This document shows, in pieces, positions 34,470-46,070 of a stretch of 64,000 nucleotides of DNA. Within the stretch, counting starts at the first letter, position 1. Every line of letters begins with the position of its first letter. Source of the stretch: Ypsolopha sequella (Eukaryota > Arthropoda > Insecta > Lepidoptera > Ypsolophidae); the NCBI GenBank assembly GCA_934047225.1, contig OW204012.1, forward strand, positions 14,198,001 through 14,262,000. The letters run 5' to 3'. Made by a program: the position numbers and the translations under genes. A model generated the notes under the pieces. It was given only the letters and a program-made list of their open reading frames with translations, searched no databases and was not told the origin of the DNA.

Positions 34470-34853
34470 ATGATATGTATTAACATAAAATATGTCGATC
34501 AAATGGCGTTGGAAAAAGGAATAGAAGTGCTGCGCCTTCCTCCATACCACTGCGAACTAAATCCCAAAGAACTAATTTGGGCTCAAGTGAAGTCGCACGT
34601 GGGCAGACATAATAAAACATTTAAAATGGCTGAAGTAAAAGATTTACTGAAAGAAGGTATGAGAAAAATTGGAGCAACAGAGTGGTCAAACTGCATTAAT
34701 CACGTAAAAAAATGTGAAGATAAAATGATGCAGCTTGATGGTTTAATAGATTCAATGACAGATGGCAGAACAGAAAAGTTCCTAATTGACGTTGGTTCAG
34801 GATCTGATGGATTTGCATCAGATTCTGAACCTGATTTTGAAGACGATGAATAA
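34470..34853 (+). pseudogene. DDE transposase C-terminal remnant (IS630/Tc1/mariner-like)
   Basis: The 127-codon frame contains LRLPPYHCELNPKELIWAQV. This is the LPPY-x5-NPxE-xxW motif that holds the third catalytic acid of DDE_3-type transposases. It is followed by a helical tail and an acidic end (SEPDFEDDE). The catalytic Asp residues of the N-terminal half are missing, so it is a 5'-truncated, inactive copy. The apparent start codon is incidental. Confidence 0.75.
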
Positions 34854-35007
34854 ATCCTAATATAAAGTAACCATTGGTTTTATTTATGATTAAAATGATT
34901 CTAAGGTAGTTTCCTTAAATCTTGTATGAAGATTATTTAAAAAATGTATTTAAATCCAATGAGAAAATGCATTCCTGACATAATGTCAGCTGGTAATAAC
35001 TATTAAT

Positions 35008-35230
35008 GGGAAATAAGTAGTAGTATTATAAACAATATTTGCTTGTCCAGCATTTTGTTAATAATATTTCATACTAAGGCTGTTTCTTAATGTCACAAGC
35101 GTAAACGTAGGCAAGCAAAGCTTTATCATCAAAATATATGTAATAAAAATCTGTAATAGCTAACAGTATGAAATATTATTAACAAAATGTTGGACAAGCA
35201 AATATTGTTTATTCTACTTATTTTCCATTA
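35008..35230. mobile_element. Palindromic MITE next to the transposase remnant
   Basis: The arms carry CAATATTTGCTTGTCCAGCA and TGTTGGACAAGCAAATATTG around about 90 bp. The outer ends are GGGAAATAAGTAG / CTACTTATTTTCC. Confidence 0.7.
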
Positions 35231-35699
35231 CTAGTTATTACCAGCTTTCGAACTCAGCACCCAGTTTTCAAAACCTAAGGCTAATCTGAAATAACGAATC
35301 AAGCGAACATTGAAAAACTTAATCACGTTACCTCCGGCAGCTGTCCTAAATGCCGGCTCCGGCAGCTGTTCCAATTCATTCATTCATTTGTTCATAACAC
35401 TTTTTGCTAATCTGTGTAAAAGTGGACCATCACTAATTTCATTATGGTCACACAGATAAAAATGTGCAGCCGCCAACAGAAAAAATGGATTATCGTTTTG
35501 TTGAATAGTTTTTTTACCAAAAATCGAGGTAATATGTATTTATTGTGAACAAAAGTGTATTCTACATGAAGATCAAAGTGTCTAGAATCGATGTATGTGA
35601 AGTTTTTAATAAGAGGCGTGTACAATATCGGTAATTTTCATCCTAAACGGTTTGTTTACCTCAGTGTTCAATCCGACTTGATCGTAGTATAGTGATATG

Positions 35700-37965
35700 T
35701 GCAAAGGTCCCCGTTACTCCAGGCGGAAAGATCCGCAGTGCGAGAGGGACGGAATCCGGGAAAATTGACAAAATGTCTGTTTTAAATTAATACAAAATTA
35801 ACTAAAATAGCTATGAAAATTTCCATAACCAGTAATTTAGGTATTGTTAAAACTCATCTAAATAAATATTTTTGAAGTCTGTATCAGCAATTTTCAAATT
35901 TTGTGCCCATTGCACTTCGATGCATGTCCCGAGGTTTAATATTTTTAAATCTCAAGATTCAGTTGCGGAAATTACACAATGTGGACACTAATCGATAATG
36001 TAATTCATAATTTTAAAAGAACACTAAAAATATTTAAAAAATATGTTAAATATTACTTTTTATTACTGCATAAACATGAAGTTAAGATTTTTAGTTGTAT
36101 GGAGAAGGGATTGTCCCCAAATCAGCTAAGCTTGTACAACATTAAATTTTACGAAAAATATGTACCATAGGAATGTGTGTGAATGATGTCAACCTTAAGA
36201 CGTGATTAGGGGAAGCATTTTATTACATTTCTTTACACTTTAAAGGGTAAATACCTTTATTATTAGTTTTAATAAATTTTCCCTGAAAGTGTCCTCATGG
36301 TTACTGTCTTTTCATTTACCAATGTTTTGATGCCAAATATTATAAAACTGAACGAAGTTTTCTGTGTTATTTTTATAATGGCAACACCCAGCAATCAGAC
36401 TAGCCGTCGCCATTTTGATTTATTCAGTCCAAAACAAGTTGCAAGGTCGTCTATTGTTTTGATGTGATATTTTAGTTTTGTTGTTCTGTTCAGTTACCAA
36501 CATATCTCGGTAAGTAAAAAATATTTCAATTACGACTATTTAGTATTTTGTAACAGTATTTCCATTCCATCATTTTTTATAAGAAACTTTGTAGTTTTCC
36601 AATTTCATTGTACCAAAATAAATATTTAAATTTGCCAAGGTACAGTTTAAGTTACGTCTCTTCAGTTATTTTTCTCTAGTAACTTATAAGGGGACGAGAA
36701 AGTAACTGAATGGACATCTTTAGGGCCTGTTTACGTTGTTTAAATGTAAAGTTTTGTTTTGTTTGTCTGTCTGTCTGTAGAAATAAAAAAAATATATATC
36801 TTATTATAAGTATCATAAAAAAGTAATTAAAAGATTCAAAACATTTATTTTGTAATATAGATATAAAGCATACACATATTACACGTTCAAAGTAATTACA
36901 TTATTACAATATAAAATTTGAAAAAAAAAATGTATTTTCGACACACCCTAATGTACACTCAGAGGCACAACTAACCGGCCACTAAATAATAGACTAAATT
37001 ACTCCATAATTAATTTTTGAAGTTACGTCGGATTAGATTTTTCCCAAACACCGTATTCAATTTTATTTTACTAATTGTATAATGTAAAAAAAACTTGACT
37101 ACTTGATTAAATAAGAACATTAAAATTATTGTTTTTTATTCCATTGTAAATAAAGGTTTACAATGTCTTTTCAGTTACCACGGTGTCCATTCAGTTATTG
37201 TCCCCTTAAAAAGATGTTGTTTAAAATAGAATTAAAAATCAAATATTCAATATCATTCAAACAGAATAAGTAAAAAATATAAAAATTATATTCTTAGATC
37301 AAAATAAATTAATAATACACAATTTTTCCCACCAGTTAGAGTGAAAATGAAACTTTCCAAAACTAAAATTGTAGAAAGGTAACTGAATGATATATAATAA
37401 AAATTTCTCTAGAAATTTATTCTAAACATATCTTATTTTTTATTGTATCTTATTTAATTGTATATTTGGATGATATAATAAATTTCTGTTAAATAAATTT
37501 CAATTACTGAACCGATTTTTGGATGTATGAAGATGGTAACTTAACGGAAAATAAATCTCTCCCTTTCCTGTAACAAAAATTTTTTTTTAATAAGTTCTGT
37601 TTATAATCATAATTTTAGACCACTTTTCAGAAAATATAAAATTAAAGTATCTCATTTCATCGAAGAAAATATAAAAAATAGACTATTTCTAAATTAACTT
37701 CATTTTTTAGAAGGTGGGCACAAAATTTGAAAATTGCTGGTATGCTCTCCCACTTTGTCAAAATATCAAAAAAAGTATAAATTTAGACCTCATTTCTATA
37801 ATTATTTCTATCGAGTGGAATTCCTCCAATCGCGTTTCTAATAGCACAAAATCTAGAAAAAGGTCCAAAAATTGTTATACTAACTTATTCAACTTGGGAC
37901 TTCTTTTGAACAGCAGATAAATAACTTCAAAAGGTGTTCATTTTGACGATATACCCCCTTAAAGT
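35700..37965. repeat. Dispersed repeat Y, copy 2, interrupted by a 1.85-kb element
   Basis: 35700-35884 and 37739-37965 are colinear with 59745-60015. The right end is CGATATACCCCCTTAA. The middle is the element at 35885-37738. Confidence 0.65.
35885..37738. mobile_element. 1.85-kb element with 24-bp inverted ends and 4-bp GTAT duplication
   Basis: It begins AGCAATTTTCAAATTTTGTG (then CCCA) and ends TGGGCACAAAATTTGAAAATTGCT in two parts. GTAT flanks it on both sides when compared with the uninterrupted relative at 59790. The interior is AT-rich without a transposase but has repeated GTAACTGAATG / CATTCAGTTA motifs on both strands. Confidence 0.65.
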
Positions 37966-38041
37966 ATACTTTTTTATATTTTTATGTTTTCTTACTTCAA
38001 ATACCTATACATATATGTCATATAATATTTTTACCTATTCG

Positions 38042-38075
38042 CCTGATGACGGCCCCACTGAGGGGTAGAAATATA
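38042..38075 (+). repeat. Stem-loop repeat motif, copy 2
   Basis: CCTGATGACGGCCCCACTGA then GGGGTAGAAATATA. GGCCCC pairs with GGGGT(A). Confidence 0.55.
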
Positions 38076-38125
38076 ACGACTAAAACCATTTTAAGTGTTT
38101 GTATTTATGTGGAGTATAACATATA

Positions 38126-38638
38126 CAACGTGTAACAGAAAGGTGTAACCATATTTGAAGAGCTTATTCAGTCAATGGTATAGAACTAATTGTATTTACC
38201 TAGATTTTAAGCACAAATGCATGCCTTGTTTATGATACTTACTTACTTACTTAAATATTAGATGGATATGTTTCTTTATATCCCATAAGTATATAAGTAA
38301 TTACCTATATATTATAATAATAATTGTGTTACTAGCTTTAAGTTACTTTGCTGTGCCCGACAGGGTCCATAATTGATACTATACTAAATAAGACCTTTCG
38401 AACAGTATGGTGCAAATAAATTTGAATTGAATTGAACAACTGTTACTATGGAGCCAACCCTAAAATCTAAAAAAAAAAAACTGCCCTTCCATACATTTCG
38501 GTCGAGCGGCATTGGATTTTTCTATGAAACAGTAAAAATTTTTTTCGAGATACAGGTTTTGTTCCATATCAAAAGGTGTTCTATACCATTGACTGAATAA
38601 GCTCTTCAAATATGGTTACACCTTTCTGTTACACATAG
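38126..38638. mobile_element. Palindromic MITE K, second copy, split by retroposon S
   Basis: It starts CAACGTGTAACAGAAAGGTG and ends CACCTTTCTGTTACACATAG, with TA on both sides. The left arm breaks at TATAGAAC and resumes with AACTGTTACTATGGAGCC. Confidence 0.8.
38187..38437 (+). mobile_element. Retroposon S, uninterrupted copy inside MITE K
   Basis: It ends GGTGCAAATAAATTTGAATT with a GAATTGAAC tail. The short repeat GAAC occurs at both junctions. Its clean ends within MITE K define the family. Confidence 0.72.
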
Positions 38639-38792
38639 TATAAAAAAAGGCCCTTAAATGGTGTTTTATAAAAATATTTTATTTACATACTTTTTATAAG
38701 TTAAACTACTTTCAAATATTTTTTAAAAGTCCCATGCCTCAGCCGGAAATCAAACCATTAAAAATGCTAAATTTATAAGGAAATTGAAGGAT

Positions 38793-38830
38793 AAGATATA
38801 TTTCGACTCCTTCAACGGGGTCGTCACAAG
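38793..38830 (-). repeat. Stem-loop repeat motif, copy 4 (reverse strand)
   Basis: On the reverse strand: TGTGACGACCCCGTTGAAGG then AGTCGAAATATATC. The stem GAC/GTC is preserved. Confidence 0.5.
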
Positions 38831-39313
38831 AAGTTTACAACCCGACTGGAGTGCTAAGCTCTATAGAAAGCCGCACGCTAAAATAAATTACCTTTATGTG
38901 TATATCTCTATTACTCATGAATCGTGATCATGGTATCGTTGTCTCTATTACTCTTAAAATATCAAAAATTTGAAGGTCAAATCTTTAGGCTGTATGAAGT
39001 AAGCGTTCCAGATTAGGGTCGTCATGAAAAAAAGTAAGTGTCATTCTCTGTTATAATAATAAATTTAACATTTAGGGAGGAATTTTCCATTTTAACCAAG
39101 TGGCGTTGTTAATAATACTCCAATCGTGAACTGAATTTTATTTATATGACCAATTTCTGAACATTTCTACCACAAAGTAACCACTAACAGAAGGTTTACT
39201 CTGCATAACTAGCGAAAATAGAATATTTAGTTAGCATATTTAGTACGTACTACCATCTCGGATATATTCGGGTGAATGCCAATACGAAATTCTGCCGAGA
39301 TCATCATACGTAT

Positions 39314-39594
39314 AGTACGTTTCAAATACCAAGGCCCCATTGCACTTTAGACGGTCATTAGGCGTTAACAATAGGTTTAGTGATAACAAAAGATACCTGG
39401 CCAGATACGCGTGCCAATTTGAAGTGCTCCAAATTAGATAACAAAAGGCAAACATTATGAGCCCTATTGTTAAGTTTCTAGTGCAATAGGGCCTTGGTAT
39501 TTGAAACGTACTTTATCTTTTGTTATCACTAATCCTATTGTTAACGCCTAATGACCGTCTAAAGTGCAATGGGGCCTTGGTATTTGAAACGTAC
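39314..39594. mobile_element. Inverted-repeat element (AGTACGTTTCAAATACCAAG)
   Basis: Arms of about 80 bp begin AGTACGTTTCAAATACCAAG and end CTTGGTATTTGAAACGTACT. A third, direct partial copy of the right arm lies at about 39488-39513. Nothing was recognised between 39600 and 40430. Confidence 0.72.
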
Positions 39595-40439
39595 TATACG
39601 CATCTATGCATGTGTGCGTCTGTTTTCGCTCCGTCGTCGAGTCGGCCTTCTGGTTGTATCTATTTTGTGTTTCTTTTGACAGTTCTTCAAGTCCACTAGC
39701 GCTGCAGGCTAGATAACTGTCGATGAGCTCGTCTCCAACCCGAAGATTTTTACGAAAATCAATTCCCATGGCTTAATTTTTAAAAGATTTTTTTTTCGGA
39801 GAATTTACGTCATTTTAGGACATAGTTTTCATTATTTCGGTATATAAATTAACCATTATTTTTTATGATTTTTTAAAGAATCGTCCGATAACCTTGTCAC
39901 TTGAGAATTTTAGACATTATACTGATTGTAATGCTGATGTGTGATTGCTCATAAAAAAGTGGTCTGTCTCTGTCTATCTACTCATCTTTCATCTAGCTGT
40001 CAAATTAGTCTGAAGTAAATTATTGTAAATTTATCTTGATAGCAAAGGACACATTTCTAAACAGCCATTACTCAAGTGACGTCACACAAGGGCAAATGGA
40101 AGTTGCTGCCTTTTCGTAAAAACATTCATCATCATGAGGTTTTTTAGACCTAAACTTCGAAAATACGGCTTACTAAACCTAAATTTCGAATTAACACTCC
40201 TTAACATAATTTAATATATGCCTATTGCGTTTAAAAAGCTATAAACAATAGTAATATTGTTTTTTTTATATCTTGAAAAATAGCGACGTTATTAGCATTC
40301 AATCAAAGTGAGCTTAACAGCATGTATCGTGACGTCATCTGACACGATTTCATACTAGAAGGAACAAATATAGCTATCGCTAACTTTGGTGATAACAGGA
40401 ACTTTTAAAAAATTCTAACAGTTTCGTGCTTATACTGAT

Positions 40440-42043
40440 GTTTCACTTTCACAAGTAGATATAAGTCATATATTGTATAGTATAAGTTTTATGTTGAAAA
40501 CAAAGACATGATCTTGCTAAGTTTCTTGCCCTTCTTCTTAGCAAGACTAATCGAATGGGCGGAGGTAGGCATGTATTTATATAATGTAACCTATTAGTAT
40601 TGGGATTTGGTCGGCCGCCTGGATTCGTGCTGGGAGCTCGGTTGGTGATCATTGAACCTTGTTCCTGGTCCCTGGCCGGGTCTCCGGTATGGGTTCGGGC
40701 GGTTGATTGGATTTCACCTTGTATAATATATATTTTACCTATCATTTTAATCGTAAATATATTGCTACATAAATTAAATAAACCTTTAATTTAGTTCATG
40801 TACATTTATTATTTTATTACATATATTTTCTTTATTAGATTAAATTTGACGTGTAAAAAGTGTATACAGGGCGTCCCAAAGTTATGGGACATGAAGGGAA
40901 AGTACCTTAAATATCGTAGATAGGGTATTTTGCTGAAAGAAGACTTTATGTTATTTTTAAAAGTTAGTAGTCCTGCATTCAAAGATTTTCAAAATATTAT
41001 ATTACTTATAATATTAAATATTAAAATACTACTTGAAAAGTAGCGATATTATCATTCCATAGATTTTAATTTTAATAGATTTTTCGAACGTCGTCGTCGG
41101 TAATAAATAACTTTCTTGAAAGGAAACGGTCAGAATCGGTCTTGACCGCGTACATGAAATAAATTTATACTATAATTTTTGTTAGATTTTTTCGTAGCTA
41201 GTTTCACTTTTATAATAACACGGACACATATATTAAAATAAATAAGTACTTAATGTTGCAGCCGGTCATGAGAGCGAACACCGAACGAAACGAAAGCGCG
41301 CGCCATCTACCAAGTAGTCCACAAACTACGCTTCCAGCGTGCGTGATAAGAGTCATGCGTGACGCAATCGGCAGTCCCAGTTTTTTGTTTCACGATTCAT
41401 GCTTTTCTTCTGGATTTTGATAGAGATTACATTACAACTGACATTCGAGCATACTCTTTTAAATATATCAGAATTATCGTGAAACATTGTTACAACTATG
41501 AACGTTTCAAACGCGCTTAAGTTTATTTTCGCAATGCCATATGAAAATAACCTCAAAATAAAAACGATTTATCATGAAAAGTTATTAAAAGATGGTGTCC
41601 GTTATAAATGGATAGTCTATAAGTGTTATTTTGAATTTGTTCTTTATCATTGACCACAATATATTTGTGTACACTCTTAAGGCATTTTGCTTATGGAGAA
41701 CTGGCCGTCTCCTTTGACTCAAACCTTTTACGTTGTTCCTTTCTTTTAAAATACTATGTTACTTAAGAAGAGTTATTATTTTTTGGCCATTCTTTCGATT
41801 GGCATCATAAAAGTAGGGGTGTTTTTTTTTTACATTTAAGTCGGTTCGATTCCCAGACGAGGCAAGTAATTTTTAGAAAACCTTTGAATGCAGAATTACT
41901 AACTTTTAAAAATAACATAAAGTCTTCTTTCAGCAAAATACCCTATCTACGATATTTAAGGTAGTTTCCCTTCATGTCCCATAACTTTGGGACGCCCTGT
42001 ATATATCTATACCTACTTTGCAAAATAAACTATTTGTATTTGG
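40440..42043 (+). mobile_element. Non-LTR retrotransposon 3' end, copy 5, split by a MITE
   Basis: It includes CTTGCTAAGTTTCTTGCCC, GGCCGCCTGGATTCGTGCTG and CTCGGTTGGTGATCATTGAA. It is interrupted at GTGTATA (40866) and resumes TATATCTATACC (42000). Confidence 0.75.
40867..41999. mobile_element. 1.13-kb inverted-repeat element (CAGGGCGTCCCAAAGTTATG), TA-flanked
   Basis: The arms of about 130 bp begin CAGGGCGTCCCAAAGTTATG and end CATAACTTTGGGACGCCCTG, bounded by TA(TA). Near 41841 it holds GTCGGTTCGATTCCC, a tRNA B-box-like relic of a SINE. No transposase is present. Confidence 0.82.
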
Positions 42044-42452
42044 AATGGTTATGAATTTAGTCTGGAGGTTGTGAAAGTTTGACGGTTGTTTATATTGACA
42101 AAGTCTAGGAGATCTAAGGCCGACTTGGGTGAATCATAAAATTATTTGAAAGTAGGATGGAGTCAGAGTATTTTCACGCGTGCAAAAGAGACGGCATTAG
42201 AACGGAATCATAATATGATTCATCCAAAGCGGCCTTTTTAGCGGTGTAATGACATGATCTTGTTAAGAGTCAGTAGGAGGCGAGCTCATTGTCCCCCGCG
42301 TTACTGGATATAGCATTAGTTTTCATCGCAGTGTGTGTTTATATTAAGACGCCATATTAAATTTAAAAAATGATGTGTGTAAATATTTTATAAGAATTAA
42401 GCATTTGAGATAATAAACTTGATTAAGAATGGATTTTTTAGTTATTTTATTA

Positions 42453-42735
42453 ATAGGTCCTTACATATGAAATTGCCGTTTTCTATAAAGGATTACGGAT
42501 TTGAAGGAAACTCAATTTTCAGTACTAACATTTTTGCATTTTTTTTAGGAATGACAAATCCAAATTATGTAATTTCTTTTGTGTATGAATGTGACAACAT
42601 TAAACTAACATCAAAATTCATTTAATTTTTGAAAATTGTCAGTTGTAAAAAGATATTACGAATCTTGTCATGGATATTGATGGCATTTAGGACGAACTGT
42701 TTTTGAAGATTTAATTTTAATTATCAAACTGAAAA
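42453..42735 (+). repeat. Dispersed repeat X, intact copy 3
   Basis: GAAATTGCCGTTTTCTATAA, then CAGTACTAACATTTTTGC and GGAATGACAAATCCAAATTA. It is used as the uninterrupted reference for the split copy at 23450. Confidence 0.68.
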
Positions 42736-42989
42736 TAAAAACAACATGCAATGCAACATGCCAATGAAGACATGGCTTAAAGGTCTTTGCAACCAGGTCA
42801 TAAAAATTACAAAAAAAAAACTGCTAAAATATTCTCAATGCGTTACACCATATATCTACCCTCATTGCAAACCATGAAATGATCATAATCTTCCTAATTA
42901 AATGAACATTTGTATTTAAACGTCGCTACAGATAAAATCATCACAATCATTTTGATGCGGGATTGATCGAAATCATCAACAATAAATAC

Positions 42990-43089
42990 TGAAGTCAGTC
43001 TTCATTTCACCATAAAGTTTTCACGTTTCAAAGTGAACGGTACGCTACAAAAACACACCTCTTAACTTTTTTTGTTTTATTTTTAAATC
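42990..43089 (+). promoter_or_regulatory. Presumed ETH proximal promoter / 5' UTR
   Basis: GTCAGTC near 42994 resembles the arthropod TCAGT initiator. At 43025-43038 GTTTCAAAGTGAAC is an inverted pair of nuclear-receptor-like half-sites; ETH is ecdysteroid-induced in moths. The spacing (three bases) differs from a canonical ecdysone element, and a lone AGGTCA is near 42795. These are candidates only. Confidence 0.25.
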
Positions 43090-43302
43090 ATGAGTTCGAA
43101 ATTAAGCTTTGTGTTCGCGGCTTTCTGCCTACTTTGTTTTTTTATTGGAAGCGAGGGTTCTTTTATAAAAGGGGGTAAAAATGTCCCAAGGGTTGGAAGG
43201 AGCAATGAGGCAGATGGCCAGTTCGATCATACGATGGGCTACGTCATCAAAACTATTCCGAGCAAGAACATACCGCGTATGGGCAGGAGAAACGATGACT
43301 CG
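43090..43302 (+). CDS. ETH: ETH exon 1 (signal peptide, PETH, ETH)
   Basis: 71 codons from the ATG to TCG, then the donor gtaagt, phase 0. The open frame reads on to 43425, but the family's SENRFDIPK continuation is only restored by splicing to exon 2. Confidence 0.95.
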
Positions 43303-45480
43303 GTAAGTTTTAACATAAACAGTTACAGTTTACAGAAAAAAAAAATATTGTCCGATCGGCAGTTTTCGTTTGCACAGAAGGGCGCGGACCATTTTCCGAC
43401 AGTAGCCGAACCAGTGCCGGATTAGCCTGTAAGCAAATTAAGCAATTGCTTCTTAGGGCGTCACGTCTCGGGGGGCACCATAAATAGTAAAGAAAAAATA
43501 TTTTCTAGCACATAGGAAAGGCAATACTTATTAATGGGGTCTACTTTTGTAAAGGCCACCAATTGGCGCCACTGGCACGTAAAGTATATGTCAAAGGTTT
43601 GTTAGGTTAGATTTACATAGAAGTTCGATTTTTTGTTTTGCTTATCTATATAATATTATTTCTTTTTTCTTTCTTAAATGCGAATAAACAATGCCGCAAT
43701 GATATGCAGTTCCGTTATGTTCGAAAACGAAAGGAGGACTTAAGTTTTGTTTTAGCCCCTCTTTTCTTTAGCTCTAATCTTAATTCATTTACTTTCATTG
43801 CACCGTACCTTGAATAATAAACCTGAAACTATGAATTTATCTCGACTAATACACAAATAACTAATAAAAAGCCATAGCTTTCGCCGTTTCGCGGGCATTT
43901 GACGTTTCTCTATACCTGTCGCCTCAGTGGCGCCACCTGACGTCGATAGTAGCCCTCATTGTATTTGAGGAAAACGTAGAGGAAGTAAATTTAATTAACC
44001 TTTAACTTTTACTTTAATATGTGTCTATGTGTAATTTACTTCTGTATCTTTTCCATGAAATAAATAAATAAATAAATTATCCGCGCGTAATTAAATTGAC
44101 TAGAATAATGAGATGTCGTTACGTTGACCCAAGATTTGCAAAATTTCCTAAAACCCAGCAAGGTATTAAAAACGGTCGACGACGCTACAAAAAAGGCTTG
44201 ACGCTTCATCAATAGAGGCAGATATGCTAAGAAAATTGATCTTTGAAACGAATTTTTTGCAAATTGCTGTCCGTTAAAGAAGCAGGTCATATTTCAATAA
44301 ATAAAAAAAAAATGGTAGGTATACTTTTATTTTTATCACAACAGCTGCACCACTTGTCTCTTTCGTGCATATTCTAAGAAAAGTACGTAAAGATCGATTT
44401 CTTTGTAATAAACACATACATTTTTTTAAAGACCTAATACTGATTTGCTAGTAGATAGGGGGCCCCTCAGAACATTTTTGATTTAAATGTTCTGTGGGGG
44501 GCCCACAGGCGTGGATTGCTTAGGACATCAAGCAGCTTTAATCCGGCACTGAGCCGAACGTGTAAACTATAAATCTATCATGAATTTTATTTGCAAGGGT
44601 AAAATGGCAGCGTATTGCTTTACATATTCATTCTTAGCTCTGTCCCGCTTACATGGTTTGTACACTTTCAGACACGTAAAGTGAATCTTATAAAATTTGG
44701 AGTAAATATTCAAGTGTGGTTATATTTTTCGTTAGCTGTTTCTTCTTTTTTTCTTTTTCTATGTATATAGTATGTTTATATGTGATCTTTATACACAACA
44801 ATATTAATTTAATATTCATGTTGTAATGTAAGTAAGTAATTTATGTATATTATATGTATAATGTTATTTATTAATATAATAAATAAGAGTATTGTATCGG
44901 TTCTTTAAAGCCTTCTGTGTGATAACAGGCCTGACATAATACCAGGGCACTGAGATTTTTTTTTTTAAATCGCATTGTCCTGAGTCAGACCTTTTTTGCT
45001 GCCTCAACACAACATCTCTTGTTTTTATTGTTATTGTGTTACTGATCATTGTGTATGTTAGTGTTGTGTTTGTTAATTTTTTAATCTACTTTATTTTATT
45101 TTTTACTTGTTATTGCAGCGAATAAATGCCTTCTTATTCTTATTCTTATTCTTAAGTTTACGGCACTTTGTGCCTCCTTTCATGCACCCCACCTAAAGGA
45201 GACCAAGCTAAGTTGAAATTTTAAATGTGTATTTTTTTACAGGAAAACCGTTTTGACATCCCTAAATTATATCAGTTACCCGTGGAAAATGCTCAATACT
45301 ACGAAGGTAAGGTATTCTTGGTCCTTCAAGCCGAATTGAGATTTTTCGTATTAATTAAGTGATAAAACAAAACAAATTTAGGGGATTTTTTTTATTTTAG
45401 AAGAAGGGCGGCCTGAGTTTGGACAAGGTGAGCTCGCAGCTTATTATGGAAACCAAATGGAGAGCAGCATGAAGAAATAA
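43090..45480 (+). CDS. ETH: Ecdysis triggering hormone precursor (PETH + ETH), complete, three exons
   Basis: The gene encodes the Inka-cell peptides that start pre-ecdysis and ecdysis behaviour through the ETH receptor. Exons 43090-43302, 45243-45306 and 45401-45480 join in phase to 118 residues. Signal peptide 1-23; PETH 24-35, SFIKGGKNVPRV, followed by the amidation and cleavage signal Gly-Arg; ETH 38-64, starting SNEADGQFDH and ending SKNIPRM, followed by Gly-Arg-Arg; then a C-terminal associated peptide (68-118: NDDSENRFDIPK and onward). PRV-G-R and PRM-G-RR are the diagnostic family ends. Intron 1 contains a 1.1-kb hAT element. A poly(A) signal AATAAA is at 45591-45596. NDUFA8 starts about 460 bp downstream on the same strand. 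Confidence 0.95.
43412..44551. mobile_element. hAT-type element in ETH intron 1 (1.14 kb)
   Basis: It begins CAGTGCCGGATTA and ends TAATCCGGCACTG. Exact AGCCGAAC copies flank it (43404-43411, 44552-44559). The interior has no full transposase; longer inner arms include TTGCTTCTTAGG-like sequence near the ends. It starts 110 bp beyond the exon 1 donor. Confidence 0.88.
44560..45242. other. ETH intron 1, right part
   Basis: AT-rich, with a TATTCTTATTCTTATTC simple tract near 45132. No coding signal. Confidence 0.6.
45243..45306 (+). CDS. ETH: ETH exon 2
   Basis: Acceptor tttttttacag, donor gtaagg, ends in phase 1. It encodes ENRFDIPKLYQLPVENAQYY. Confidence 0.93.
45401..45480 (+). CDS. ETH: ETH exon 3 and stop
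   Basis: Acceptor tttattttag. It encodes EEGRPEFGQGELAAYYGNQ through ESSMKK and a TAA. Confidence 0.92.
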
Positions 45481-45590
45481 ACACAGAATCATACCGATAC
45501 GTGCCGTTACAACCTAGTGGCTATCCGGAAAGTCTTATTATTTTAAACCTATCGTCCCCTGCTTTTGTTTCTAGTCATTACAAATATGAA

Positions 45591-45596
45591 AATAAA
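45591..45596 (+). terminator. ETH poly(A) signal
   Basis: AATAAA 111 bases after the ETH stop, followed by a GT/T-rich stretch. Confidence 0.6.
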
Positions 45597-45941
45597 GTTA
45601 TTTTTGCATGCAAATTATTTTAATGATATTTTTATTTCTCTTAAAAGTCATAGACCGCTTGCGTGTAACGAAGTGTGAAACGTCAGCAGTCAGCTGTCAA
45701 GCCATCAAAGCTATACGAGTGCGACAAAATTAAAATGGTTATGGTTCTAATACTTCTCTCTCTTTTACACACTAGTTCTGATTATTTCATCCTCTATCTC
45801 TGTCTAACTTTCCGTATACAATCAGAATTTTGTAGCATTGTATTCAGAAAATTAGTTCTTCCACTATCGAAAAGTGGAAGGAAATCCCTTTTTTATCTGA
45901 AAATCATCTTTCAATTTCTTATAAATTGAAAAAGATTAAAA

Positions 45942-46070
45942 ATGGTGCTGACGGCCGATGTCTTTTTGCCGGAGGAGTCTGATTTGACCGTGGAAGAGGT
46001 CAATCTTTCAGCTGCAACTTTGCGAGCTGGGTCTGTTCATTTGGGAAAGTATTGTGAGCAAGCAAACAAC
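45942..46070 (+). CDS. NDUFA8: NDUFA8 exon 1
   Basis: 43 codons from the ATG (MVLTADVFLPEESDLTVEEV) to EQANN, donor gtaagt, phase 0. The next exon completes the first Cys-x9-Cys. Confidence 0.94.

Noticed and set aside
41835..41875. GTCGGTTCGATTCCC as a tRNA gene
   Set aside because: Only a B-box is present, with no A-box, anticodon arm or acceptor stem; it is a SINE relic inside a MITE.
45675..45929. 84-codon + ORF upstream of NDUFA8
   Set aside because: It is hydrophobic, AT-rich and without a family; it lies in the short ETH-NDUFA8 intergenic region, most likely promoter and 5' UTR.
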